Under the pieces are notes generated by a model. That model was given only the letters and a program-made list of their open reading frames with translations. It made no database searches and had not been told where the DNA came from. Both the position numbers and the translations under genes were made by a program. 64,000 nucleotides of DNA from Pseudomonas psychrophila (GTDB taxonomy: Bacteria; Pseudomonadota; Gammaproteobacteria; Pseudomonadales; Pseudomonadaceae), in NCBI RefSeq assembly GCF_001043005.1, contig NZ_JYKZ01000001.1, positions 930,001 to 994,000 of the forward strand, in the 5' to 3' direction. Shown here in pieces: positions 18,699-31,825 of this stretch (within the stretch, counting starts at the first letter, position 1; the number at the start of each line of letters is the position of its first letter).

Positions 18699-20177
18699 AT
18701 GCTGGTCGGGGCCAGCGCCCTCTCGGTGCTGGCCATCCTCAGCATCGTTGGCTATTTGCTGGTCAGGGAGTTCCGCAATACCGAAGAAGACGCCGCACGC
18801 GCGGCGTTGAACATTGTGCAGTTGATCAGCCGGGATATTCGTAACACGTTCTCGATCTACGACACCTCCCTGAGCAACCTGATCAAACTGATGCAAAGCC
18901 AGGCACTGGCCCCTCTTTCGCCACAGACTCAAAAGTCGGTGCTCTTCGACAGAGCCATTGAAGCGCCTTCCAACGCAGGGTTCTTTGTACTCGATGCCGA
19001 AGGCAAACTGATTGCCAGCTCTCGGCCGACGGTATCCTTGCTGGACAACGCTCTTCAGCAGCCTTGGTTCAGGGCGCACCTCAAAGCAAAAAGCGATGAA
19101 CTCTTCATCAGTCGCCCCCTGCTCGTCAGCGGGATACCCAATGACTGGAACCTGATTTTGAGCCGCCGAATTACGGCTCCGGACGGCACGTTTGGCGGCG
19201 TCGCCGTTGCCCAGATGAAATTGAGCTACTTTCAAAATCTGTTCCGCGGGCTGGACCTTGGACCTACAGGCAACATCAGCCTCATCAGCACGGACGGTAT
19301 CCTGCTGATTCAGTCTCCTGCGACTACCAAGTTTTACACCGGTCAGGACCTCAGCCAAACGCCGATCTTTTTGCGTTTTCTCACAGAGCGTTATGGCAGC
19401 TTTACCGCTATGTCCGGTGCCTACAACCTGGAGCGTCTTTACAACTTCGCCCAAGTCAGCGAGCTGCCCATGGTGGTCGTGGTGGCCTTGTCAACCGAGC
19501 ACATTTTCAGTAATTGGCAGCACACAGCCTTGTTGATCGGTAGCGCAACGCTGCTGCTCTGCCTGGGCTTACTCTGGCTTACCTGGCTACTGGTTCGCGA
19601 ACTAGGCCTGCGTCAACGCGCAGAACGAGAGCTTGCAACCCTAGCCTCCACCGATCCGCTTACCGGGCTGGCCAATCGACGCATGCTGGATAAAACACTG
19701 GATCTGGAATGGCGACGCGCTCAACGCTCAGGCGCCCCCCTGTCATTGATCATGATTGATATCGATCACTTCAAGGCCTTCAACGACAGCTACGGCCATC
19801 AGGCAGGCGATGAAGCCTTGCGTCGGGTCGCACAGGCAATCAATGCCCATGTGCGCCGCCCCGCTGATCTGGCGGCCCGCTATGGAGGAGAAGAGTTTGC
19901 GGTTGTCCTGACGGAGACAGACGCTGCGGGCACTCGCCTGCTGGCTGAAAAAATTCGCAGCGCCGTGGAACACATGCAACCGGCCAACACCGCAACGAAC
20001 AAGCTCACTGTCAGTCTGGGTGCCTGTACTCGCTATGCCAAACCAGGCGACGTTCAGGAAGAACTGATCAGCACTGCCGATAAAGCGCTTTATCAAGCCA
20101 AGAAGCGCGGTAGAAACCGGGTAATGGATATCAATGAAACCGGGCTCAATGCACTTAAACCAAAACCCACGGAATAG
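18699..20177 (+). CDS. Membrane-bound diguanylate cyclase
   Basis: Encodes 492 residues: a membrane helix at 2-23, a periplasmic PDC/dCACHE sensor region (about 40-270), a second helix (about 276-300) and a GGDEF domain. The active-site motif is GGEEF (396-400), and RPAD at 387-390 is the allosteric inhibitory site with the standard five-residue spacing, so it should make cyclic di-GMP under product control. The ATG at 18699 has no visible ribosome site and starts directly in the helix; upstream in-frame codons back to the stop at 18609 contain no ATG, GTG or TTG. See the finding on the 5' end. Confidence 0.9.
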   Translation: MLVGASALSVLAILSIVGYLLVREFRNTEEDAARAALNIVQLISRDIRNTFSIYDTSLSNLIKLMQSQALAPLSPQTQKSVLFDRAIEAPSNAGFFVLDAEGKLIASSRPTVSLLDNALQQPWFRAHLKAKSDELFISRPLLVSGIPNDWNLILSRRITAPDGTFGGVAVAQMKLSYFQNLFRGLDLGPTGNISLISTDGILLIQSPATTKFYTGQDLSQTPIFLRFLTERYGSFTAMSGAYNLERLYNFAQVSELPMVVVVALSTEHIFSNWQHTALLIGSATLLLCLGLLWLTWLLVRELGLRQRAERELATLASTDPLTGLANRRMLDKTLDLEWRRAQRSGAPLSLIMIDIDHFKAFNDSYGHQAGDEALRRVAQAINAHVRRPADLAARYGGEEFAVVLTETDAAGTRLLAEKIRSAVEHMQPANTATNKLTVSLGACTRYAKPGDVQEELISTADKALYQAKKRGRNRVMDINETGLNALKPKPTE

Positions 20178-20202
20178 AGCATGGCGTGGTTAAATCACAA
20201 AC

Positions 20203-20230
20203 AAAAAAAAGACCACCCGGAGGTGGCCTT
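20203..20230 (-). terminator. Rho-independent terminator of lpxC / dcw cluster
   Basis: On the minus strand AGGCCACC and GGGTGGTC form a 7-8 bp stem with a short loop, followed by eight T. It lies 26 bases past the lpxC stop codon and ends the division cluster. Confidence 0.85.
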
Positions 20231-20255
20231 CAAAAACTAGAGAAAGAAGTTTTAC

Positions 20256-21250
<995 letters not shown>

Positions 21251-21279
21251 AATCACCTTAATAGCCCTGATTGATTTCA

Positions 21280-22494
21280 TTAATCAGCCTGTCGACGAAG
21301 GAAAGCCGGGATGTCCAGGTAATCCAGATCGTCTTGAGGATTGAGCTTGGCAGCGGTCGTCGCGCCTTGCTGTGCCTGGTTACGCATCACGGTCGGGCGG
21401 TCCAGATCACGGTAGTTAACCACCGGTTGTTCCTGACGCTCGGTACGCGCTTCCTGACGAGCAGGTGCGTTGTGTGCCGCAGAAGCTGCGTACGAGGCTT
21501 GAACGCTGTTGTCGATGACCTTGACCGGCTTCTCGATTTTTGCGCCCAGACCGGTAGCAACCACGGTCACATGCAGTTCGTCGCGCATGTCCGGATCGAT
21601 AACGGTACCGACCTTCACCATCGCGTGCTCGGAAGCAAAGGCTTCGATGATGCTACCCACGTCGGAGTACTCACCCAGGGACAGGTCAGGACCGGCGGTG
21701 ATGTTGACCAGGATGCCGCGAGCGCCTTCCAGGTTTACGTCTTCAAGCAACGGGTTGCGGATAGCCGCTTCGGTCGCTTCACGTGCACGGTTCGGACCGC
21801 TGGCGCAGCCAGTGCCCATCATTGCCATGCCCATTTCGCTCATCACGGTACGCACGTCGGCAAAGTCGACGTTGATCATGCCCGGACGCTTGATGATGTC
21901 GGAAATACCGCGCACGGCACCGGCCAGCACGTCATCGGCCTTGGCGAAAGCCGACAGCAGGCTTGCGTCCTTGCCGAGGATGGTCAGCAGTTTTTCGTTC
22001 GGAATCGTGATCAACGAATCGACGCTTTCGGACAGCAGACGAATACCTTCGTCAGCGATCTGCATGCGCTTGCGACCTTCGAACGGGAACGGACGAGTCA
22101 CCACCGCAACGGTGAGAATCCCCATTTCCTTGGCCACTTCGGCAATGATCGGCGCAGCACCGGTACCGGTACCACCGCCCATGCCCGTGGTGATGAACAC
22201 CATATTGGTGCCCTGCAACACTTCAGCGATGCGCTCGCGGTCTTCCAGAGCGGCCTGACGGCCTACCTCTGGATTTGCGCCGGCACCCAGGCCCTTGGTC
22301 ACACCAGTGCCCAATTGCAGGATCGTGCGCGCACCGATGCTTTTCAGCGCTTGCGCGTCAGTGTTGGCGCAGATGAATTCCACGCCTTCGATGTTGCTCT
22401 TAACCATGTGGTTAACAGCATTGCCACCGCCGCCACCAACACCGATAACTTTAATTACCGGGCTTTGCGGGATGTTGTCTACGAGTTCGAACAT
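21280..22494 (-). CDS. ftsZ: Cell division GTPase FtsZ
   Basis: Encodes 404 residues. The tubulin homologue polymerises into the Z-ring at midcell. The tubulin signature GGGTGTGAAP (near 105-114) binds GTP, the N-terminal core has GVGGGGGNAVNHM, and the T7 loop has NVDFADVRTVM. After a Gln/Ala/Arg-rich linker comes the conserved tail DYLDIPAFLRRQAD that binds FtsA and ZipA. It is downstream of ftsA, with 73 bases between them. Confidence 0.98.
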   Translation of the reverse strand: MFELVDNIPQSPVIKVIGVGGGGGNAVNHMVKSNIEGVEFICANTDAQALKSIGARTILQLGTGVTKGLGAGANPEVGRQAALEDRERIAEVLQGTNMVFITTGMGGGTGTGAAPIIAEVAKEMGILTVAVVTRPFPFEGRKRMQIADEGIRLLSESVDSLITIPNEKLLTILGKDASLLSAFAKADDVLAGAVRGISDIIKRPGMINVDFADVRTVMSEMGMAMMGTGCASGPNRAREATEAAIRNPLLEDVNLEGARGILVNITAGPDLSLGEYSDVGSIIEAFASEHAMVKVGTVIDPDMRDELHVTVVATGLGAKIEKPVKVIDNSVQASYAASAAHNAPARQEARTERQEQPVVNYRDLDRPTVMRNQAQQGATTAAKLNPQDDLDYLDIPAFLRRQAD

Positions 22495-22567
22495 GGTCCC
22501 TCTCCTTTCAGTTCTCTAGTTTTTTTCGCCTACTTCTACCGCTTTGAATCTTTTTACAGCTCAAGCT

Positions 22568-23827
22568 TTAAAAGTTGCCCTGCACCCAGCGCTTCAGGCG
22601 CTCAAACACAGGGGCTTTTTGTTCGTCACTGCTGTAGTTGTCGCGGTTGCTGATACCCGACATGGAAATACCGTCTGACTGCTTTTGCAGCCCGTACAGC
22701 AACAAGCCCACAGCGGTGGAGTAAATCGGATTACGCACAACGTCGGTCAAGCCCTTGAAGCTGTGCGGCACGCCCAGGCGGACCGGCATGTGGAAGATCT
22801 CTTCGGCCAGTTCGACCGCGCCTTCCATCTTTGAAGTACCACCGGTCAACACGATGCCCGCCGGGATCAAATCTTCGTAGCCGCTGCGACGCAGCTCAGC
22901 CTGAATCAGGGTGAACAGTTCGTCGTAACGCGGCTCGACCACTTCGGCCAACGCCTGACGCGACAGCTCGCGCGGTGGGCGATCGCCTACGCTCGGCACC
23001 TTGATGGTTTCGCCGGCGCCAGCCAGTTTGGCCAGTGCACAGGCGTAGCGAATCTTGATTTCTTCGGCATATTGGGTCGGTGTACGCAGCGCCATCGCGA
23101 TGTCGTTGGTCACCTGATCACCCGCAATTGGGATCACTGCCGTGTGGCGAATCGCGCCTTCGGTGAAGATCGCGATGTCAGTGGTGCCGCCGCCGATATC
23201 GACCAGGCAAACGCCCAATTCTTTTTCATCATCGGTCAGCACCGAGTAAGCCGACGCCAGTTGCTCGAGGATGATGTCGTCCACCTCAAGACCACAGCGG
23301 CGCACGCATTTCTCGATGTTCTGTGCGGCATTCACGGCGCACGTCACTACGTGAACCTTGGCTTCCAGACGCACGCCCGACATGCCCAGTGGCTCACGAA
23401 CGCCCTCCTGGTTATCGATCACGTAGTCCTGCGCCAGGGTATGCAGTACACGCTGGTCAGCCGGGATCGCGACGGCTTGTGCGGCGTCGAGAACACGCTC
23501 AAGGTCGGCCGAGCTGACTTCGCGATCCCGAATCGCCACGATGCCGTGGGAGTTCAGGCTGCGGATGTGGTTGCCGGCAACGCCGACAAACGCCGAGTGA
23601 ATCCGGCAACCGGCCATCAGCTGCGCTTCTTCGATGGCGCGCTGGATCGATTGCACGGTGGACTCGATGTTCACCACCACGCCTTTCTTCAGGCCCCGGG
23701 ACGGATGCGTGCCAATACCGACGATTTCGATCGTGCCGTCTTCACCGACCTCGCCCACCAGCGCCACCACCTTGGAGGTGCCGATATCGAGACCGACGAT
23801 CATTTTTCCGCTTTGCACGTTTGCCAT
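22568..23827 (-). CDS. ftsA: Cell division protein FtsA
   Basis: Encodes 419 residues. The actin-like protein tethers FtsZ to the membrane. The phosphate-1 motif GLDIGTSKVVALVGE (about 12-26), VDIGGGTTDIAIF (phosphate-2) and GIVLTGGTSKMEG (adenosine) are present. The C-terminal amphipathic helix (FERLKRWVQGNF) is the membrane-targeting sequence. It starts 15 bases after ftsQ. Confidence 0.97.
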   Translation of the reverse strand: MANVQSGKMIVGLDIGTSKVVALVGEVGEDGTIEIVGIGTHPSRGLKKGVVVNIESTVQSIQRAIEEAQLMAGCRIHSAFVGVAGNHIRSLNSHGIVAIRDREVSSADLERVLDAAQAVAIPADQRVLHTLAQDYVIDNQEGVREPLGMSGVRLEAKVHVVTCAVNAAQNIEKCVRRCGLEVDDIILEQLASAYSVLTDDEKELGVCLVDIGGGTTDIAIFTEGAIRHTAVIPIAGDQVTNDIAMALRTPTQYAEEIKIRYACALAKLAGAGETIKVPSVGDRPPRELSRQALAEVVEPRYDELFTLIQAELRRSGYEDLIPAGIVLTGGTSKMEGAVELAEEIFHMPVRLGVPHSFKGLTDVVRNPIYSTAVGLLLYGLQKQSDGISMSGISNRDNYSSDEQKAPVFERLKRWVQGNF

Positions 23828-23842
23828 GGGTCCTGCCTCTTC

Positions 23843-24709
23843 TTAATTCTTCGCGACAGCGGGTTGGGCTATCGTGGGTGCCACAGGTTCCCGCCAGCCG
23901 ACGGCCAATCCGTTGGCATAACGCAAATCGATGCGCGCTATGTTTGTAATCTGTTCTTTCAGCGTTTTTTCATAGATGGCTATGAAGCGACGCATTTTTT
24001 CCACCAGGTGATCGCGCCCCAACAGCAACTCGATTCCAGGTCCTGCACTGCCGGCTCCGGTGGTCAGGAACCAGCTACCGCGCTCACGCAATTCCAACCG
24101 GGCAATTGAAAAGCCCATCGGACGCAGCATCTGGCTCAACACCTGATACTGCTGCATCACTTGCTGCTGAGCCCGTTGGGGACCAAACAACTGCGGCAAA
24201 TGCTCATAGTTGGCCAGCTCACGCGGCGTGAATGCCTGGCCCTGATTGTTCAGCAATGCTTCATCCCCCCAGCGGGCAACCGGCAGTTGCTCTTCAAGGC
24301 GAATCACCACCTGGTCGGGCCACACACGCCGAACCTCGGCGTGTGCGATCCATGGCATTTGCTCAAGTTCGGTGCGCATGCCTGCCAGGTCTACCGTGAA
24401 GAAACTCGCCGCCACATAAGGGGCGATGCGCTGCTGCACGGCTTGCTGGCTGATGTAAGTCAAATCACCCTGCACGTTGACATTGGTGATCGGCCGATCC
24501 GCATACGGCATCAAGCGTTGTGCACCTTCGTAGGTGCCATAACCCAACGCCACCAGCAGTACCGGCCAGAACAAGGCTTTCAAAAAGCCAAAATTGGCTT
24601 TTGGCAAACGCACCGACATCGGCTCTTTCGCCACCATCCGGCTGGCGCCACGCGGCACCGGCTTGCGGCCGGGAGCGGGTGGTTGATGACGAAGCGATGC
24701 ACCTTGCAT
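23843..24709 (-). CDS. ftsQ: Cell division protein FtsQ
   Basis: Encodes 288 residues. A basic cytosolic N-terminus (about 1-43) is followed by one membrane helix (about 46-62, [16 protein letters not shown]), a POTRA domain ([20 protein letters not shown]) and the beta domain. FtsQ joins FtsB and FtsL to recruit late divisome proteins. It begins four bases after ddlB. Codons before Met25 could be replaced by an internal start, but the longer form agrees with other Pseudomonas FtsQ proteins. Confidence 0.95.
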   Translation of the reverse strand: MQGASLRHQPPAPGRKPVPRGASRMVAKEPMSVRLPKANFGFLKALFWPVLLVALGYGTYEGAQRLMPYADRPITNVNVQGDLTYISQQAVQQRIAPYVAASFFTVDLAGMRTELEQMPWIAHAEVRRVWPDQVVIRLEEQLPVARWGDEALLNNQGQAFTPRELANYEHLPQLFGPQRAQQQVMQQYQVLSQMLRPMGFSIARLELRERGSWFLTTGAGSAGPGIELLLGRDHLVEKMRRFIAIYEKTLKEQITNIARIDLRYANGLAVGWREPVAPTIAQPAVAKN

Positions 24710-24713
24710 GGAC

Positions 24714-27119
<2,406 letters not shown>

Positions 27120-27127
<8 letters not shown>

Positions 27128-28190
27128 TGGCCACCTCCAGGCAGATATCTACAACGTTGCGGGTCGCATCAGGTTTGGCCAGTCGGCGGGCATTGGCCGC
27201 CATGCTGTTGAGTCGTTCCGGTTGCATCAAAACCTCTGTCAGGCGTGCAGCCAGTTCGGCTGCGCCAGTTGTCGCTTGCGGCATCAGGAAGGCTGCGCCC
27301 TCGCGTGCCAAAAAGTCGGCGTTACGGCTCTGATGGTCGTCAATCGCGTGGGGCAATGGCACCAGCAGCGAAGGCAGACCGGCCGCAGCCAGTTCACTGA
27401 CGGTCAGCGCGCCTGCGCGACAAACCACCAGGTCGGCCCAGCCATAGGCGTGGGCCATGTCTTTGATAAACGGTTGTACGTCAGCTTCGACACCGACCGC
27501 GTTATAGCGCTCGGCTGTAATCTGGCCATGCTGTTTGCCTGCCTGATGAAACACTTCAGGACGAATGTCAGCCGGTACTTTGGCCAAGGCTTCAGGCAAC
27601 AATTTGTTCAGGGGTTCGGCACCCAGGCTGCCACCCAGCACCAGCAGGCGCGCCTTGCGCCCTTCCAGTGCGGCCCGTGGCGCAAGCGTGAACAGTTCAG
27701 GACGTACCGGGTTGCCGGTGGTACGCAGTTTGTCCGAGGCGGAGAAGGTTTCAGGGAAGGCTTCGCAGACACGACGGGTCATCGGCACCAGCAGACGATT
27801 GGCCGTACCGGCTACCGCGTTCTGCTCGTGAATGATCACTGGCACACCACAGGTTTTCGCGGCCAAACCACCAGGCCCTGTCACATAGCCGCCAAAACCC
27901 AGCACACACACCGGCTTGAGCTGGCGAATGATTTTGCGTGCCTGAAACAGCGCTTTGAGCAACACAAACGGTGCTTTTAACAGCGACAGTTTGCTCTTGC
28001 CACGCAAGCCCGCGACATTGATCAGGTGCAGTTTGAAGCCCGCAGGCTCAACCAGTTCATTCTCGATGCCACGGGGAGTACCGAGCCAGTGCACGGTATA
28101 ACCACGTGCTTCGAACTCGCGCGCACACGCCAGCGCCGGGAACACGTGGCCGCCGGTGCCGCCGGCCATGATCAGCACATTAGCGCCCAT
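27120..28190 (-). CDS. murG: UDP-GlcNAc:lipid I GlcNAc transferase
   Basis: Encodes 356 residues from the ATG at 28190, which gives the usual N-terminus [20 protein letters not shown]; the open frame continues upstream inside ftsW but has no MurG sequence there. This GT-B peripheral membrane enzyme converts lipid I to lipid II. The second GGS motif ([13 protein letters not shown]) and the UDP-binding [20 protein letters not shown] are present. It overlaps ftsW by 11 bases. Confidence 0.97.
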
Positions 28191-29394
28191 GGGTCGGCTC
28201 CTCATCGAAGTCGCTTTCTTTGAAATCGGTCTCTTCGCTGCCCAAGTGGGTACGACTCTCCCACTCGATGCGCAGCAACAAGCCCATGCACACACAGCAA
28301 ATCACCAGCGAGCTGCCGCCATAACTGAGGAATGGCAAGGTCAGACCCTTGGTTGGCAGCAAACCGACGTTTACCCCGATATTGATCAGGAACTGACCGA
28401 TCCACAGGAACGACAAGCCGTAGGCCATATAAGCCGAGAAATACTGCTTGGCGCGCTCGGCCCACATGCCTATGTACATGCCGCGCACGCAAACGAATAC
28501 GAACAGGGCCAAGGTCAACAGCGAGCCGACTACGCCCAATTCTTCAGCCAAGACCGAGAACACGAAGTCGGTGTGCGCTTCAGGCAGGTAGAACTGCTTC
28601 TGCACACTGTTACCCAAACCAACGCCAAGCCACTCTCCGCGACCGAACGCGATCAGGGCCTGGGTCAGTTGGTAGCCGGAACCGAACTGGTCGGACCACG
28701 GGTCGGTAAAGGTGATCAAACGCGCCATCCGGTAAGGCTGGGCCTGTACCAGGACAAACACTGCACCCACCGCCAGTGCCACCATCAGGGCGAAGCGGAA
28801 CAGGCCAACACCACCCAGGAACAACATGGCAGCCGCCGCGCCCATCATGACAACGGTGGCACCGAAGTCCGGTTCCATCAGCAGCAGGCCCGCCATCGGC
28901 AGCAAAACGATGAATGGTTTGAAGAAGCCCATCCAGCTTTCACGGACTTCCTTCTGCTGGCGCACCAGATAGCCCGCGAGGTAGATCACCACGAAGACCT
29001 TGGCGATTTCTGAAGGCTGTACGTTAAAGAAGCTGAAGCCGATCCAGCGCATGGAACCGTTCACTTCACGCCCGATACCCGGGATCAGCACCATCACCAA
29101 CAAACCAAACGCACCGATCAGCAACAACCAGCCCAGGCGTTGCCATGTCGCGATCGGCACCATCAAGGTCAGGATGCACGCGCCAAGGCCGAGGACGATG
29201 TAAAACAGGTGGCGGATCATGTGGTACAGGGTGTTACCTGACTGCAAGGCGGCAACTTCGGACGATGCCGAAGTAATCATCACCAGCCCAAGGCCTAGCA
29301 ACGCGAGGCAACCGGCCAGCAACGGGAAGTCGAGGTCGATGCCACGGCCCGTGATCAGCGGCGAAGGGTAAGGTTTGAGGATGCCGAAAATCAT
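28180..29394 (-). CDS. ftsW: Septal peptidoglycan glycosyltransferase FtsW
   Basis: Encodes 404 residues with about ten membrane helices (SEDS family). It polymerises lipid II at the septum together with FtsI. The SEDS features GIGREVNGSMRWIGFSFFNVQPSEIAK and the C-terminal GLLPTKGLTLPFLSYGGSS are both present (the first runs from about residue 97). It overlaps murD by four bases and murG by 11. Confidence 0.97.
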   Translation of the reverse strand: MIFGILKPYPSPLITGRGIDLDFPLLAGCLALLGLGLVMITSASSEVAALQSGNTLYHMIRHLFYIVLGLGACILTLMVPIATWQRLGWLLLIGAFGLLVMVLIPGIGREVNGSMRWIGFSFFNVQPSEIAKVFVVIYLAGYLVRQQKEVRESWMGFFKPFIVLLPMAGLLLMEPDFGATVVMMGAAAAMLFLGGVGLFRFALMVALAVGAVFVLVQAQPYRMARLITFTDPWSDQFGSGYQLTQALIAFGRGEWLGVGLGNSVQKQFYLPEAHTDFVFSVLAEELGVVGSLLTLALFVFVCVRGMYIGMWAERAKQYFSAYMAYGLSFLWIGQFLINIGVNVGLLPTKGLTLPFLSYGGSSLVICCVCMGLLLRIEWESRTHLGSEETDFKESDFDEEPTHGR

Positions 29395-30737
29395 GCCAGC
29401 ACCTCCACGGCGCGGGCGAACAACTGGCCGCGGTCTTCGTAATTTTTGAACATGTCAAAACTGGCGCAGGCGGGCGACAGCAGCACAGCATCGCCTGGCT
29501 GGGCCAACGCACGGCTTTGCTCGATTGCTTCGTCCAGCGAACTGACGCGCACTAAAGGCACCGAATTGCCCACCGCCTCTGCGATCAACTCTGCATCACG
29601 ACCCATCAGCACAACTGCGCGGCAGTACTTGGCGACTGAGTCACGCAGGCCGCTGAAGTCTGCCCCCTTGCCGTCGCCGCCAGCGATCAGGATCAGCTTG
29701 CCGTCCATGTCCATGCCCAAGCCGTCGATGGCAGCCAGTGCCGCACCGACGTTGGTAGCTTTGGAGTCGTTGTAGTAGCTCACGCCATCAAGCTCGCGTA
29801 CCCATTGGCAGCGATGCTCAAGGCCGGTGAAATGACGCAGGCTTTGCAGCATGGCATCGAACGGCAAGCCCACTGCGTGGCCCAGAGCCAATGCAGCGAG
29901 GGCATTGGCCTGGTTGTGAGCACCACGCACCTTCAATTCGCGAACGGGCATCAGGTTTTGAAATTCGAACGCGAGGTATTTTTCGCCGTTTTCTTCACGC
30001 AGGCCAAAAGCCTTGAAATCCGGCGCACCCAGGCCGAAGGTCCAGCACGGCTGACCTTCACTCATCAGCGGACGCGTCAGCGCATCCTGACGATTGACCA
30101 CGACTTGCCTGGCACCACGGAAAATCCGGTGTTTGGCCAGGTGATACGCCGGCAGGCCGCTGTAGCGATCCATATGGTCTTCGCTGACATTGAGCACGGT
30201 GGCCACTTCAGCACCCAGCTGGTTGGTGGTTTCCAGCTGGAAGCTCGACAGCTCCATCACGTACAGCTCGACGTCATCGTTCAGAAGATCCAGCGCAGGC
30301 GTGCCGAGATTGCCACCGACCGCAACGCGCTTGCCGGCTGCCGCCGCCATTTCACCGACCAGGGTGGTCACAGTGCTTTTGGCGTTGGAGCCGCTGATTG
30401 CAACGATGGGCGCCTTTGCGTTACGCGCGAACAGGTCGATATCGCCCGACAGTTTCACGCCACGGGCCGCCGCCGCCTGCAGGGCCGGAGTCGCAAGTGC
30501 CAGGCCGGGGCTCACATACAGTTCGTCGGCACGGCACAGGAATTCGACATCCAGTTCGCCACAACGCACTTCCACTTGCGGGTAGTCACGGCGCAGCGTG
30601 GCCAGTTCCGGTGGATTTTCCCGCGTGTCTGCCACAGCAAACGACACGCCCCGCTGCGCCAGAAAGCGCACCAGGGACATGCCGCTCTTGCCGAGGCCGA
30701 CAACGATGCGGAAGTGGTCAGAAGCGATCAGAGACAC
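29391..30737 (-). CDS. murD: UDP-N-acetylmuramoylalanine--D-glutamate ligase
   Basis: Encodes 448 residues. It adds D-Glu to UDP-MurNAc-L-Ala. The N-terminal domain has GLGKSGMSLVRFLAQRG, the ATP loop is ISGSNAKSTVTTLVG (near 112-126; the usual GTNGK reads GSNAK, as in many Pseudomonas), and the C-terminal domain has NDSKATNVGAALAA. It lies five bases after mraY and overlaps ftsW. Confidence 0.97.
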   Translation of the reverse strand: MSLIASDHFRIVVGLGKSGMSLVRFLAQRGVSFAVADTRENPPELATLRRDYPQVEVRCGELDVEFLCRADELYVSPGLALATPALQAAAARGVKLSGDIDLFARNAKAPIVAISGSNAKSTVTTLVGEMAAAAGKRVAVGGNLGTPALDLLNDDVELYVMELSSFQLETTNQLGAEVATVLNVSEDHMDRYSGLPAYHLAKHRIFRGARQVVVNRQDALTRPLMSEGQPCWTFGLGAPDFKAFGLREENGEKYLAFEFQNLMPVRELKVRGAHNQANALAALALGHAVGLPFDAMLQSLRHFTGLEHRCQWVRELDGVSYYNDSKATNVGAALAAIDGLGMDMDGKLILIAGGDGKGADFSGLRDSVAKYCRAVVLMGRDAELIAEAVGNSVPLVRVSSLDEAIEQSRALAQPGDAVLLSPACASFDMFKNYEDRGQLFARAVEVLA

Positions 30738-30742
30738 AGGTT

Positions 30743-31825
30743 CTACCTCAGCTTCAGCGTGGCAAGACCGATCAACACGAGGATCACGGTGATAATCCAG
30801 AAACGGACGATCACGCGAGGCTCGGGCCAGCCTTTAAGTTCAAAGTGGTGATGAATCGGCGCCATGCGGAACACCCGCTTGCCGGTCAACTTGAAAGACG
30901 CTACCTGGATCACCACGGACAGGGTTTCCATCACGAACACACCGCCCATGATGAACAGCACGATTTCCTGACGCACGATCACGGCGATAGTGCCCAGGGC
31001 CGCGCCCAGCGCCAGCGCGCCGACGTCACCCATGAACACTTGTGCCGGGTAGGTGTTGAACCACAAAAATCCGAGACCGGCACCAATCAGCGCGCCGCAG
31101 AAAACGATTAACTCACCAGCGCCCGGGACATACGGGATCAGCAGGTAGTCGGCAAATTTAACGTTGCCCGACAGGTAGCAGAAGATACCCAGCGCACCGC
31201 CCACCATCACCGTAGGCATGATCGCCAGACCATCAAGGCCGTCAGTCAGGTTGACCGCGTTGCTAGACCCTACGATCACAAAGTAGGTCAGTACAACAAA
31301 GCCGATACCCAGCGGGATGCTGGCGTCCTTGAGGATTGGCAGGATCAGTGTGGTTTCGACCGCGCTTGGCGCCGTCGCATACAGAAAGATCGCAGCGCCC
31401 AGACCAAACACCGACTGCCAGAAGTACTTCCAGCGGCTCGGTAGGCCACGGGAGTTTTTCTCGATGACCTTGCGATAGTCGTCGACCCAGCCAATGGCGC
31501 CGAACAGCAGGGTCACGATCATCACAACCCACACATAGCGGTTGCTCAGGTCAGCCCACAACAGGGTACTGATGGTGATTGCCGACAGAATCAACGCGCC
31601 ACCCATAGTTGGGGTGCCGGATTTGGACAAATGGGATTGCGGGCCGTCGTTACGGACCGATTGGCCGATCTGACGGTTTTGCAGGGTGCGGATCATCCAC
31701 GGCCCCAGGCACAGCGACAAGGTCAGCGCGGTCAGCACCCCGAAAATCCCGCGCAGGGACAGGTACTGGAAGACCGCGAAGCCTTTGTAGAACTGTTGCA
31801 GATACTCCGCTAGCAGCAGCAGCAT
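30743..31825 (-). CDS. mraY: Phospho-N-acetylmuramoyl-pentapeptide transferase
   Basis: Encodes 360 residues from the ATG at 31825, with GGAG eight bases upstream; the reading from 31852 lies inside murF. About ten membrane helices. MraY joins UDP-MurNAc-pentapeptide to undecaprenyl phosphate, making lipid I. The catalytic Asp motifs are present: [21 protein letters not shown] and the HHHFELKG loop near the end. Start and murF stop share one base (TAATG). Confidence 0.98.
   Translation of the reverse strand: MLLLLAEYLQQFYKGFAVFQYLSLRGIFGVLTALTLSLCLGPWMIRTLQNRQIGQSVRNDGPQSHLSKSGTPTMGGALILSAITISTLLWADLSNRYVWVVMIVTLLFGAIGWVDDYRKVIEKNSRGLPSRWKYFWQSVFGLGAAIFLYATAPSAVETTLILPILKDASIPLGIGFVVLTYFVIVGSSNAVNLTDGLDGLAIMPTVMVGGALGIFCYLSGNVKFADYLLIPYVPGAGELIVFCGALIGAGLGFLWFNTYPAQVFMGDVGALALGAALGTIAVIVRQEIVLFIMGGVFVMETLSVVIQVASFKLTGKRVFRMAPIHHHFELKGWPEPRVIVRFWIITVILVLIGLATLKLR

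Noticed and set aside
21271..22653. 460-codon antisense ORF across ftsZ and ftsA
   Set aside because: Shadow frame of two highly conserved genes; composition reflects GC bias at the opposite strand.
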